Below, piece by piece: positions 1 to 11,539 of a stretch of 49,081 nucleotides of DNA. The notes beneath the pieces are model-generated. The model was not told where the DNA came from and searched no databases. It worked only from the letters and a program-made list of their open reading frames with translations. This DNA comes from Chalara sp. BL73 (lineage: Eukaryota > Ascomycota > Leotiomycetes > Helotiales). Where the stretch lies: contig CAKJVC010000113.1 of NCBI GenBank assembly GCA_918026815.1, positions 1 through 49,081 of the forward strand, written 5' to 3'. The position numbers and the translations under genes were made by a program. How positions within the stretch are numbered: the stretch's first letter is position 1; every line of letters begins with the position of its first letter.

Positions 1-2504
1 TCAAAGGCGCTGCTTGTGCAGCTGCTGGCGACTGCGTTTGCACAGAGCTCGAGGCTTCGCCACTTTGATTCCCCTGTTCTCCTCCCAAGGTGCAGCGACA
101 CTAGAAGACGTTGAGCTTGAGGTAGCAGCATTTAATTGCGGTTGAGCATTAGCAGCAGCCACTACCTCATTTACAAGCGCCTGTCGGGATTCTACGGGCA
201 AAGCATGTATTGCTTGTCGTAGTCTTTGTTGATGTCGAAGGATCCGAGGATGCATAAGCAATGCGTTCCTCAAAGTGGCCGTCCCTCCCGAAACAGCCAT
301 ATCAATCAGATGATAATACCACTGATCACTGCCTGGAGCAAAAGGCGCTGTTGACCCGGTAGCGATAGAAGTTGTTGCTGGATTAGTATGAGAAGTCGGC
401 TGGGCTGTATGAAGTAGCTGTGCGTGCGAACGTCTCGCACGAGAGGCAATTTGTGCCGCATCCTCTTGCCTTAAGGTATGTAGTGGTTTCCAGATGCCCT
501 CCTTATCTCTTCTCCAGATTATGATCGTCTCGTCATAAGATCCCGAAACAATTCTACCGTATCTGCCACCACCACCAGGGGTAGTTTAGCCCCATAAGCT
601 GTGATATCTTCAGGTCTTCTTGAGCCAGCATTTCGCGGCCGCCCGCGCTGAGAAAGTGCATTCCGATCAACAATACCTGCGTCGACCGCTTTGAAATACT
701 CATTGTCTATGATTTTGGCGCTCTCTGTGTCCTCGTACTGACTATAAGGCAGATCCCCAAAGCCTGCCTGTACAGTGCGAACAAGATTTGTATGGGCTCG
801 CAAACTTGCAACCTCGAGTGAGGTTTCTTTGTCGAAGATTTTGACTTCGTTGTCGCTACTTCCACTGACTACGCGGCGGCCATCATACTGTACGCAAGCA
901 ATGCCTTTGGTATGCCCGATAAATGTTCTTTCACATTTCTGTTCAGGCCAATTCCATAACTTCACTGTGCGGTCGCCGGAGGCAGATACTACCTCGCTCC
1001 CATGTATTTGGACGGCATTAACAGCAGCATTGTGACCTTCTAGACACGAAATCATAGAGTATGGCGGTATAGTAGGGAGCCCAGCGGTAGGCGAAGGGTT
1101 GAATCCAAAATTATTCAGGTATTTTGGAACTGGATGGACAGGGCCAGGCAAATGAGAGAGGTTGTAGCCCACTTCTCCTGGGTTCATGGGTTTACGGTTG
1201 AAAATCTTGATAGTTTTGTCTTTCGAGCAAGTCACCAAGACACGTTTGTCGAATCTGACATTCAGAACAGATTCTCGGTGCGCCCTTCGCAATATTTGTA
1301 AGATCTGTCCTGTTGAGAACCTCCAGAGGATTACGGTAGAATCGCTGCTTCCTGAGACGATTAGGTCTTCTTCAGGATCGGCATCGAACTGGAGGCACAG
1401 TACTGATCCAGTATGCCTCTCGAGTTTTCTTATCAGTCGCCTGGTGTCAAGATCCCAAACTCGGGCGTTTTATCACGACTTCCACTAACGAGATATTTCC
1501 CAAAAAACTGAATAGTGTATATACACTCTTTATGAGCCTCTTCGGGGTGACTCGGATGTGGAAGTTGGAAATTCGTGTATCTCTCGGCCTCCCAATTGGC
1601 TTCTAGTCTCCGCCTTTGAGAATAGAGATATTGCCAATTGAGTTTCCTCTCCATCAGGATCCATAGAGATCAATGAAAACATACTCGACATAGGTAACGG
1701 AGGTTTCGAGATAGATGGTGCAGTTGAGAGACGTCGATCGTTGATTATATTCTCGACCGAAAGTCGGCCTGCTCGAGTCGGGTAAGTTGGAGATAATGGA
1801 TCCTGATGAGATGAAGCTGGTTGTAGATCCGTCATGTTCTCATCCATTTCAGGTTGCCTCTCTTGTGATGGTCCAAAAGAGACTCTTGATTGACCATAGG
1901 TCCATCAGCATCAGCCATCTCAAGATCACCAGAATCGCCGCTTGAATGAAGTGCAGGGGCTACACGCTGAGGAGTTGCTCTCCTCTTATTTGGTTGTTCA
2001 TACGCGTCGGCTTCACTGGACCTTGAGCGCTCAATGTTCAACGAGTCTTCAAATTTCTTCACTTCCGATCGAACAACTCGAAAGCCTTCGAGGAAGTAGA
2101 GATGTTCCCATAAATGTCGGTCTAGCGCAAGCTGCATCCATTTATGTGAGGCGCGAGCCGTGTTTATCAACGATAAAGGGTCAAGAAATCCAAGGATCTT
2201 CAAACAGACTTCCTGAGGTAGATACTGAAAAAATCTATGTAGAGCCTGGGTCGTAGTCGACGCACAATTTCGCAGACTTCGGAGGTGGGAAGGTTATTGA
2301 GGATGCTCATCGCAAGTTCTAAGCAAAGATGTTAATTGAAGACTTGCGCTGCAGCGACGGACTCTTACCAGCACGCTGGGAGCTTGGAATACTCTCTAAC
2401 CATGCCGAGAGATTCGAGGGTTCAGCTCCGCTGCTCATTACACCAGCATTCATTGGGTCCTCGCTGTAACCTTCGTCCTGGGGAGACTGCGCATAAGATG
2501 CCAT
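1..2504 (-). CDS. F-box/WD40 repeat protein, FWD-1/beta-TrCP-like (unit 1, frameshifted)
   Basis: This is probably a substrate-recognition subunit of an SCF ubiquitin ligase. The start ATG is at 2504, and a 50-bp intron (2319-2368) is bounded by GTAAGA and TTAG. After it come an F-box (LPQEVCLKILGFLDPLSL), a low-complexity linker, at least six WD40 blades and a basic Gln/Ala-rich tail ending in TGA at 1-3. Recognisable blades include SRDKTLRVWDLDT, GSSDSTVILWRF, SGSSDNEVKIFDKET and SYDETIIIWRRDKEG. Blade order and phrases such as GIACVQYDGRRVVSGS resemble the beta-TrCP/FWD-1 group more than Met30/Cdc4; that is a family judgement from memory. Frameshifts private to this copy lie near 1463, 1648 and 1874. 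Two more, at 578-581 (C run) and 2228-2233 (T run), are shared with unit 2. As written the reading frame is broken. Confidence 0.85.
2319..2368 (-). other. Intron of the F-box/WD40 gene
   Basis: On the minus strand it runs from GTAAGAGT to TTGCTTAG. Removing it joins the N-terminal Met-Ala-Ser-Tyr exon to the sequence leading into the F-box (RAELAMSILNNLPTSEVC). The same intron is at 18766-18815 in unit 2. Confidence 0.8.
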
Positions 2505-3170
2505 TTTTGAAGGTTGTGAGGTATTATAGAGTTCTAATCTTTGTAGAGACTCAAAAGTGACGCACTGCCAGACGCGAGCCAGCGCGTAGCCTATGTTGTG
2601 CTTTCCTCAGTGATTTGGACGTTGTTAATCGCAAGGCTGAAGTGAGGAGGGAGATTCTTTGTTCTAGGCTGGAGACCGCGGGTCGTTCCAAACCACAATT
2701 CAATCAGCCGCCACTACAGGGTATGTGTAGCGGAAAGCGACTGGCAGGCTGAATGTTGGCAGTATCGGGGATCCGGCTCAAGATAAATATGTCATCGAAA
2801 GGTATAGGAATGGGCAGGATGCTTGAGAACTGGATGGGGTTGATGTTGGTATTGGGTTATTTAGGTGTTACTCTAACTACTACAGTAATCCATTGCCGTC
2901 GTCGGCTTCTTCCAGGTCAGTCCGCCGTTTCCAGCGCTGATCTTGCTGCATTAGGTAAGCGACACCCCCTGGCCCATCACGCCCCATCCACTGGATAAGA
3001 TTGGCTGAATGGATTCCTGAGACAGAGAGACAACCTCAACCTGACCCTGACTCCCTCGAACCGCTCTCCCTCCTCGAAAAGACCTCCAACTTCAACCCCG
3101 ATTGCCCGAACACACAACACTCCCAAGGACTTGCTTGAATGCGGAAGCAAGAGCTGCTTCTTTATCGTTG
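2505..3170. promoter_or_regulatory. Divergent intergenic region, F-box gene / cdc24
   Basis: These 666 bp separate two divergently transcribed genes and must hold both promoters and 5' leaders. A pyrimidine-rich stretch (about 3030-3120) lies just upstream of the cdc24 start, as is common for fungal leaders. An open frame at 2753-2998 has no recognisable similarity and I do not call it. Confidence 0.45.
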
Positions 3171-6100
3171 ATGTCATCCGGAGGCGGCGTTGCCTATATG
3201 GCGCATGCCCAGGGACTGCTTCAAAGGACCCAGACAGCACCAGTATATACAAATATTCAAGGGCGGCCCAATCCCCAAGGCTTGAGCCAGACCATGAGCC
3301 ATGCCTCCAGGTCATCTCAGTTGTCTGGCACTACGGCCTATGCATCTTCTTCCTCGACCTCGCTATCCTCTATGACGAGCTCCACAACCTTGGTACCTGC
3401 AACCGGTCCCGTCCAAGCAACGAACAATATTATCAACCAGCGAGCCGATGCTTCCCGGTCCCTATATCAGATTTGCGTAAACCTGCAGCAAAGACTAAAG
3501 CTGGTTCCTGGCTTTTCGGACCATTTACTCGAATCACAGCAGGAACATGAAGGCGAAGATATGGACCCCGTTTCGTCATTATGGGGGTGCCTACGCAAAG
3601 GAACGCCTTTATTGACCATCTATACTGCTTTAAAGCCATCAGACCCCTTAAAAATCGACGAGAATCTGGCTCCGAGTCGCAGACCGAAGGTCGCTGCTTT
3701 CAAATTCGTAGAAGCATGTATGAAGGATTTGGGTTTACCTCCACAGGAATGCTTCAGCTTGTCTGATCTCTTTGGCGACGATACGACCGGTTTCGTTAAG
3801 GTTCGTAGTGAAATACCTCCCTTGCGCTAATATTTAATCACGCATGCATCACCGCTTCAAACATTTTGGTGTATATCGTTCCGACTAACAGTAGCCTAGG
3901 TTACTCAAGTAATAACCATCGTCCTTGATGTTGGCTAGGAGCGCGGTTTTCTTACGACGGCAGATAACTCAGATGAGCCGACACCTAACGCTCCTGGATC
4001 AAAAATGAGCTATAGAGATCATGTGGTACGAGAGCTGGTCGAGACGGAACGCAAATATGTTCAAGATCTTGAAAACCTACATGACCTCAAAAAAGGTAGA
4101 ACAGAAAGGCGTTATACCGGGCGATGTGGTGCATGATATTTTCCTCAATATAAACGCAATCTTGGATTTTCAACGAAGGTTTCTTATCAAAATCGAGACA
4201 ACCAACTCGCAAGACCAAAAGGACCAAAAATGGGGCCTACCTTTTACTAACTACGAAGAAGCGTTTGGTATATATCAGCCATTTATCGCAAACCAGCGAA
4301 AGGCAGCCGATATTGCCAAAAGAGAGTTCGATAAGATTTCATTGGCTGACCATCCTGTTGTGGTTGATTTCAATACACTGGACGGCTTCCTTCTGAAACC
4401 TATGCAGCGTCTGGTGAAATATCCGCTCTTGCTCAAAGTGCGCTTCTTGACCCTTATGTAGAACGAGCAAGCTAATCATTCACAGGATCTCCGCGACAAA
4501 ACTGATGCAGATGAAGAAACCAAGGTGGACCTGACCAATGGTATCGAAGCATCGAATCGTGTGCTCACCCAAGCAAATTCAGCAGTCGATCGCGAACTGA
4601 GGAATGAAGCATTGGATGATCTTTGCAGCAGAGTAGATGACTGGAAACACCATAGGGTCGATCACTTTGGTGACCTTCTTCTTCATGGCCATTTTCCAGT
4701 GGTGACCGGCAAAAGCGATGTTCAGAAAGAAGTACGAGCCTTTTCACTTATACTTGAAACGAATTATGTTCTCCGGCTTATCTAAGGAGTATTGAGCCCT
4801 AAGCGCAAGGCGCTATACCCTACATTATGTCAAATACTTGATCCTGTAGTTTATGGGTCAATCTGACTATGTAGGCGAAATAGTGTGGACAGGTGCTCCA
4901 CAAAGGTTGACCAGTGTTACCGAAAAGAGCCCGTTCTACTTCTCATGAATGACTCTTAGCCCTCCGCCTAGTGTCTATTGTGATGCTTGAAAATAAAATT
5001 AGCTTAATAGTGTGCTAACAAGTGGGGCCTGGTGCCCGATCTTAAACAGTACACAATATACCTTTTCGAACGCATTCTTCTCTGCTGCAAGGAAGTAGCC
5101 CCAAATAAGTCAAAGGATAAAATAATGGGAGCACCTAAGGACAAGAAGGATAAGAAAGATAAGAAGTCGAAAGAAAGTTCTAAGAATATGAAATTACAAC
5201 TTAAGGGACGTATTTTCATGACTAACGTTACTGAGGTTGTATCTCTTGGAAAGCAAGGCATGTGGTAATCCTAGAACACCTACATATTCGAGACTAACAG
5301 CGTTAGGTTCTTATACTGTCCAAATTTTCTGGAAAGGCGATCGGGGTTGAGAATTTCATCATTCGATTCTCAAATGAAGAAACGATGAAGAAATGGTACA
5401 TTGGCGTAGACGGACAGCGAAAAGAGCATGCGAATACCGCACAATCAGCTACAAGCCCAGATGCTGCACCAGCTGACTTCGCGTGGATGCGTGATCAGAC
5501 AGCTACGATGCCGAATCCATATGCTCAGCAGGACGAGGACGATGATGACGACGATGACTATGTTTCAAGCCAGCAGAATCAGTTAAATACTATGTACTTA
5601 GGACAACAAAACAACGGAGTTCCTAGAAATGCATCTAGCACAAGTCTTCGATCGAGATCTACTACTGGCGAAAGCACCCAATCTCTGGCCAGCATCGCAC
5701 GAGCGCCACCTCCGCGCTTCCCACTGGGAATGGTCAACCCACCTCTGAGTGTCCAAACCCAAATGGCCTCCAACTCAACCTTGCCTTCCCCAGGTCAAAG
5801 AGGGAGAGTCTTACTTCTCGCCCGTTGCCGAATCGCCAGCATCCTTCTCTTCCAGAACAAGCACAGCATCCTCTATGTTTCCATTCCCACGTCAAGGCAC
5901 TCCACAAGGTAGCTGGGAAGACTCTAATAGATATACTGCCCCTGCAATTGGTCGGGTGCCTTCAAGAGACAGCTCTACACCGGCCAACCAATTCCAGACC
6001 AACGGCCGCTCGGCTCAGCGGCCATCACTCCCAGCCATGGGACCTGGAGGCACACAGGCCAGCTTGGCACAACAACGTAGTCGCTCTTACAGTACACCAG

Positions 6101-6696
6101 ATATTAATGCACAAACTGGTCAGCGACGTCCAGGTCCACCTAGTGGGCCGGTGCCTGCGGTCCCAGGCATTCCGCCTCACTTGCATCCGGCATATGATGC
6201 CGGCATCCCTAGATCTGCGAATGGATCTCCTAATGGTAGTATACCAATAAGGTCGAGTACGCAGTCACCTGGAGTGCAGCGTGAAAGAATGCAGCAATCT
6301 CAGTTCACAGTGCCACAATATGGTCGGTCCAATACAACACAAATTCCCATGTCAGCAGGGGATAGCAGGACAATTTCTCCTCCGAACACTGCAACATCCG
6401 CCGACGGCGACGTCGCATTACCGACACAGCTGAAAGTAAAAGTGAACTGCGACGGGAATTATGTGACTCTTGTGGTCGCATTCAATATCACATATCAGTC
6501 CCTCATTGACCGTATTGACGCCAAAGTCGGACGCTTTTCTAACAATGCGATCGCACGAGGAACGATGAGGCTGAGATACCTTGATGAGGACGGAGATTTT
6601 GTAACGATCGAATCTGACGAAGACATTCAAATCGCATTCCAGGAGTGGCGTGAGGCGCAGAAACTTCAGTATCACGCTGGATCTTTGGGGAGATAG
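3171..6696 (+). CDS. cdc24: Cdc24-type Rho GEF for Cdc42 (unit 1, several lesions)
   Basis: It would load GTP onto Cdc42 to set polarity and hyphal growth. Domains in order: a Ser-rich N-terminus; the CDC24 calponin-homology domain (to about 3800); a Dbl-homology domain (VRELVETERKYVQDLENL ... LLKPMQRLVKYPLLLK); a PH domain with a Lys-rich insert (IYLFERILLCCKEV ... NEETMKKWYIGVDGQ); a long Pro/Ser linker; and a C-terminal PB1 domain with an acidic OPCA-like motif (YLDEDGDFVTIESDEDIQ). Exons as I read them: 3171-3800, 3900-4437, 4486-4731, 5050-5257, 5307-6696. The upstream extension to 3102 has no ATG, so I use the ATG at 3171. Lesions: TAG at 3936-3938 where unit 2 has CAG; frameshifts near 4093, 5341 and 5802. 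Full CH-DH-PH-PB1 architecture makes the assignment firm. Confidence 0.92.
4732..5049 (+). other. Long cdc24 intron between DH and PH domains
   Basis: GTACGAGC follows the codons for VQKE, and AACAG precedes the codons for YTIYLFERILLCC. At 318 bp it is several times longer than the other introns here (48-99 bp). Every frame through it contains stops. The equivalent in unit 2 starts at 21179. Confidence 0.7.
5258..5306 (+). other. GC-AG intron in cdc24
   Basis: Splicing AAGCAAG|GCATGT...GCGTTAG|GTTCT restores VSLGKQGSYTVQIFW across the PH domain. No GT donor in the vicinity preserves the frame. A CTAAC branch-point motif lies about 12 nt before the acceptor. The same 49-nt intron is at 21706-21754. 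Confidence 0.75.
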
Positions 6697-7913
6697 AACT
6701 TTTCTGTCTCAGTGTTGGTAATGAGAGAGAGCTAACAGATTGGAAAGAATTACAGAATTTCAATGCTCAAGATTGTCATCGGATAACCTGGGCGGGTAGA
6801 TTTCATGATTGAACGTTGAGATGATATGGGCAAGATCGGTTACGGACAATGATAGCGGGAAATATTGCTTAGGGCGTTTAGGAGGTGGTTTTTTCTTCTG
6901 CTTTTATTTAACATCAACTAGGCGCTTTTGGCTTGAGGTTCATGGCGCATGGCCGAAGGAGCATGGTGAAGATCATTTCTAAGGATAAGGATTTGGCAAA
7001 GCGAGATAGCACAACCTAGATATTCCAATATTATTGCACATTCATATCTTGCCTGGCAAATAAATTTGCCTCCAACCATCAAATTGATCCTTATTCGCCA
7101 CGAATGCTGCAAGCCGTATTGTACAAGTGATCCACAACTCCTTTTTCGCACGTTCCCAAACCCTATATACCTAACATGAGATATGGTTCATTTCCTCTTT
7201 CTCGGCCCAACAAGGTTCGGATACATCCTGGAGAGATGGTAGTTGATTGTGTTCTTCTTTGTAGACGCTAGTTTCTGCAATATATACTCATTAGTACCCT
7301 CTGTGATCATGGCCACTCTCCTGTTGAGACGTAAGCCCAGGTGGAACTGACTGGTCCGTCCATACACATCCTCAATTGTGTCTCGACAGCTTGACATCCC
7401 TCGACATTGTATCCTGCTGATGCCCAGCATGCTTTTTCGTGTTAGCGAGAGGTCGTCTAGGATTACGAAGGTGGTGGACGAGGCATACTGAGAACAGAAG
7501 ACATTATTGCCAAACATGGATTGGACTCGCCGGCATTCGGACGACGGACTTTCAATTTCTTAAGAGGAGGTAAGCGCATGGGCTGCAGCTTCGTGGAAGC
7601 TCCCTTTGGCGGCATGGCGGCGAGCGTGGTGTAGACGTTGAGTAGAAAACCTCACTTATTCCACTGAGAAGTCCAAGTATTTGTCTGAGGACTTTTGTCT
7701 TGGCACGCTAAAGCTGCATCACGACCGGACCCACTAAATTTGCGCGTAAACAAACCAGACTCAAGTCGTGTGCCTTTCACATATCGATACCTTATACTTG
7801 GTCTTTAACGCGTTGTTGATGGTTCACCGTGTACAATTTCTTCTTTATGTCTTTTAAATAGCAACAGCAATATTTATAGACAGCGTCGGTTGGATACATG
7901 TACCTTTCTTTTC
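6697..7913. other. 1.2 kb gap after cdc24
   Basis: I find no convincing gene. A 109-codon minus-strand open frame (7188-7517) is kept in unit 2 at 23639-23968 but matches nothing I recognise. The two copies are too similar for its conservation to mean anything. The right half must contain the promoter of the next plus-strand gene. Confidence 0.5.
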
Positions 7914-8906
7914 ATGGATAGCAGCATGGGCGAAAATGAAGCCCTCAACCGGTAAGTTTCTCCTCAACCCTCTTGCTTCATGACCAACATATTGGGTTTT
8001 TCCCTGCTAATATCATACAATTTAGGGCGGTTTACCGTGACGCATTGATACCAGCCAAAAATACACGAGTATCAAAGCCATGGGAGCGAGCACCTGTGCC
8101 AGCTCATGCCCCGAGGTTACAAGGTCAAAAGATTTGGAAGAGACCAGAGATTCGATCGCGCTCAGATGAGAAGGAAAATGAGACTCAATACGAACTAATC
8201 TTGGAAGGCAAAGGTGCGAGGAAGCGGGTGAGGCTGGGTCATAGGGAGAACATAACCGAACCAAAATGGACGGAGGGGAAGAATGAGGCAGTTGTGGCTG
8301 GCGAAGCTATAGAAGAGCACGAGGTAGAACAGCACGCATTGCAATATGTCCCACGAAAACGGACCAACATGGATCGTATTATCACTCCAAGGAAACCTCT
8401 AGGGGAATCCAAAGTCTATGGGCTGGAGCAAAATAAGATGATGGTTAAACTGAATGAGGAGATGATTAATCAACCCGCTCGCAAGCGCAAATCGCCGAGA
8501 AAGAGCATTCGAAGGTCAACGTTGAGAAGTATCAAGGAAATTCAAGTAGCAGCGGAAGTCCCTGTTAAAGAAACGGCGTTGCTTGGGACGTTATCATCGA
8601 CCAGCGATGAGCAAATTCTAGAGGATATGGTTAGCATCCAGTCATTTCCAGCTACCGTTGTTTGCCAGGAGGAAACTTTGACTCCTTCCAGATGTCAATT
8701 CACTTCCTATGCCGGAAGGTTGGAAGCGGAGCATGTTGAAAGAGCACTGGCGCCATCAGAACAACACCTCTCTATAACGAAGGGCACAGAAACGATCATA
8801 AAGCACACCGAATCGAGTGCTCATGGAGCAGTCTATAAAAACCACATTTCTCCAGAAGACGTTATTAGTCAACATTCTGCTCAGCCGGCCATGATCACGT
8901 TCAATG
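7914..8906 (+). CDS. Basic nuclear-type protein, N-terminal part, fused to a hydrolase fragment (unit 1)
   Basis: I do not recognise the family. Exon 1 (7914-7951, MDSSMGENEALNR) is followed by an intron with GTAAGT and TTTAG borders (7952-8025). Exon 2 is open from 8026 to 8996 in this copy. The protein is highly charged, with basic patches such as RKRKSPRKSIRRSTLRS, which suggests nuclear or DNA-associated localisation. No membrane segment or signal peptide is visible. The frame runs without a stop into alpha/beta-hydrolase sequence at about 8907, so this gene has probably lost its own 3' part and captured a foreign 3' end. Unit 2 preserves the same fusion. Confidence 0.6.
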
Positions 8907-9551
8907 AACCTCTAACTGCAATCCCGAAGCGATTTAGTGGCATGGTCCTCCTCAATACTGCATATATAGTTCCTTCAAGCCAGCCTTTCGACCGCCGCTG
9001 TGAACGAACTCACGGAAAAGACGTGGGGCTATCCACAGTTTTCGTACTGGGAGTTCTTTACGGCTCCTGATGCTCCTGAGATAATAGATGCGAATTTGGA
9101 AAGGATGTGGCAAGTCATGCACGGGGATGTGGAAGACTGGATGAAGAAACTGTTCTGTGTTCCAGGCGCTATGCGCGAGTTTCTTCTTGGTGATGAGGAA
9201 GTGCCGTTGAAAGCATACGCAAGCAACTCGGAATGGAAAAGGCAGTTCATGCAGCAATTTGAGACTGGGTTTGCACCAGCTTTACAGATGTATAGAGCTA
9301 CTGCTACGAACGTACAATCCACATCAGATGCGACGATTCCGAAAGAGAGATTGGTGATCAGAGTGCCAACACTGTTTATAATTTGTGCAAAGGATGCTGT
9401 GTGTTTGCCAGAAATGATGGCCCCGGCGAAGGATAATGGTCTCGTCCCTGATTTGAAAGAGGTGATCATTGAGTCTGCACATTGGTCGCCAATGGAGAAG
9501 CCTACGGAAATTGCAACACACGTCAGACAATTTGTGATAGACAAGCTCTGA
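8907..9551 (+). pseudogene. Alpha/beta-hydrolase (epoxide hydrolase/haloacetate dehalogenase type), C-terminal two-thirds (unit 1)
   Basis: The sequence FSGMVLLNTAYIVPSS, a tryptophan-rich cap region and a C-terminal ESAHWSPMEKP are typical of the epoxide-hydrolase/haloacetate-dehalogenase branch. That last segment carries the likely catalytic His. VPTLFIICAKDAVC corresponds to the strand and loop that usually bear the acidic residue. The N-terminal oxyanion (HG) segment and the nucleophile elbow are absent, so it cannot be a working enzyme by itself. A 2-bp loss near 8994 (GACCGCCGC, against GACCTCGCCGC in unit 2) breaks the frame. The stretch at the fusion point also differs from unit 2. 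The C-terminus to TGA at 9549 is intact here. Confidence 0.7.
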
Positions 9552-9993
9552 TCAGTTTAGACCACAATATCACATTTCCATCGTCGTGACCGAGGTCATG
9601 CAAACTACTGAGATCTCCTGGTGATAATTGCGAATCAACTTCAAGGAGAAGCTGCTGTTATGTGAAGTACATAATCTTCAGTATGTAGCGCATTTCACTA
9701 ACTGGAGATGAATTCCTTGTGTTTCCACTAGTTTGTTCTGAAAAATCCGGAACCGCACATTTAAGGTAGACAAATCGACTACAGCAGTGTTCTAAGCTAT
9801 ACCTAAGGAAACCACAGCATTGATGGCACTAGGGCGGTTTCTTTAAAATTCATCCCATGACTGGTACATTTATCATCAGACAAGAGCCTTTACTCGTGCC
9901 ACCAGATCAACATCTCCCGACTTGATACCTAGTTTGAAGAGCTCTAAGTCTAGCATGTTGATAGTTAACTACCTAGGTACGTACATTAAGCAA
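9552..9993. other. Convergent intergenic region
   Basis: It lies between the 3' ends of the hydrolase fragment (+) and the aldehyde dehydrogenase (-). It is expected to hold both 3' UTRs and polyadenylation signals. No ORF or repeat stands out. Confidence 0.5.
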
Positions 9994-11539
9994 CTATGCA
10001 GCCATATTGATAAGGACGGTTTTTGGTTCCGTATACAATCTCAGCGCATATTCTCCGAATTCCCTCCCAATGCCACTCTGCTTTTTCCCACCAAACGGCA
10101 CTTGTAGGCTTTGAAGACTAATGCAGTTGACACCGACGACACCTGACTCCAATGCGGAAGACAGTCGCAGAGCCCTCGTGACATCCTGGGTAAAGACTCC
10201 AGACATCAGACCAAACTCGGTATCGTTGGCCAGTTTCAAAACCTCCTCCTCCGTCTCGAACGTTTTAATGACACTGACTGGGCCAAAAATCTCATTTCGA
10301 TAGATTTCCGCATTACCAGTCGGATTTAAAAACACTGTTGGCTGCATGTAGCACCCTATATCGCCATGCCGGCCACCTCCGACAACAAGCTCACCTTCAG
10401 ATCTTCCTCGGTCCACCATCTTTATAACTCGTTCCAGCTGTGCTTCGTCTACCATAGGCCCAAATTTAATAGCTGGATCTTGAGGATCTCCATATTCATT
10501 GACCGCCAACTTCATTCTTTTCGTGTACTCAGAAATAAATCGATCTGCAATGCTCTTCTGCACGTATACCCTTGAAGCAGCAACACAAAGCTGTCCACTT
10601 CGTGTCAGAATAGCATCCATCGTCCATTTCAGAGCATTTTCGAGGTTCGCATCCTCAAAAATGACGGCTGGACTCTTTCCTCCTAGCTCCAAAGTGACTC
10701 GTTTTAGGTTACTTCGAGCAGCGGCCACTTGAATATTCTTGCCAGTTGCGACCGAGCCAGTAAAGCTGACCTTTCGAATCCTCATGTGGTCAGCAAGTAG
10801 TCCACCCGTAGAACCAGCTCCCGTGATGACTTGGATAACACCAGGAGGAAATCCAGCTCTCACAAATAGAGGCGCAACAGCTAACGATCCTAATGGTGTT
10901 TTTCACTTGGCTTTATAATCATCACGTTTCCTGTCGCAAGTGCCGGCACAGCCTTGAGAAAGAAACATGCAAGGGACGCATTGAAAGGGTTGATGGCAGC
11001 GCAGACACCGAGTGGCTCGTGTCTCACCAACTTCACAAATCCTAATATCACGGTCGTGCTGTCAGTGAGTGTCACAGGAAATCTTTATCATGCCACCTTG
11101 GACGTACCATCATCAGCAGGAAAGTAATCACCTTTCTGCTTGTCTGTCCACCCCGCATAATACAGCACGCAATTTCGGATATAGTTTTTTTCACGAACTG
11201 GAGCCAAGGATACCGGAATTCCTGAAGTTTTCGAATCCAGCGTCAGAATTGGCATCAGCTCTTCTTCGAGCAGCGAAGCCAGTTTGAGAAAACACTCAGT
11301 GCGTTGCATAGCTGTAAATAGACTCCATGGACCATGGAAAGCATCTTCGGCATATTTAACAGCTGCCTCGACATCTGCTGGGCCGGCTATCGGGACATTA
11401 TCGATGACAATGGTGTTGTCCTTAGGATTTTTAGACAGTAAGTTTCTTCACCTTTCGCCGCAACGTACTCTCCATTCAAGAACAATTTCGTGTAGTCTCT
11501 TGGATCCAACTCGACATGGTTCCTTGCTATGTCTTCCAT
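9994..11539 (-). CDS. Aldehyde dehydrogenase (unit 1)
   Basis: NAD(P)-dependent oxidation of an aldehyde to an acid; the substrate is not evident. Start ATG at 11539 (MEDIARNHVELDPRDY) and stop at 9994-9996. Visible motifs: the N-terminal FLNGEYV strand, the Asn-containing INPFNASLACFFLKAVPALA, the cofactor-binding FTGSVATGK, the general-base motif LELGGKSPAV, the nucleophile in TRSGQLCVAASR, and NEIFGPV near the C-terminus. A 66-bp intron (11042-11107, GTACGT...TTAG) joins YFPADDG to FVKLVRHEPLG. Two apparent frameshifts shared with unit 2, near 11438 and in the A run at 10899-10903, are the only breaks. The promoter is shared with the divergent alcohol dehydrogenase. Confidence 0.9.

Noticed and set aside
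2977..3315. 112-codon minus-strand ORF at the cdc24 5' end.
   Set aside because: Overlaps the cdc24 coding start antisense and has no recognisable similarity.
7188..7517. 109-codon minus-strand ORF present in both units.
   Set aside because: No recognisable family, and conservation between near-identical copies is uninformative. Mentioned only as part of the gap.
9029..9544. 171-codon minus-strand frame opposite the hydrolase.
   Set aside because: Shadow of the hydrolase fragment; no independent support.
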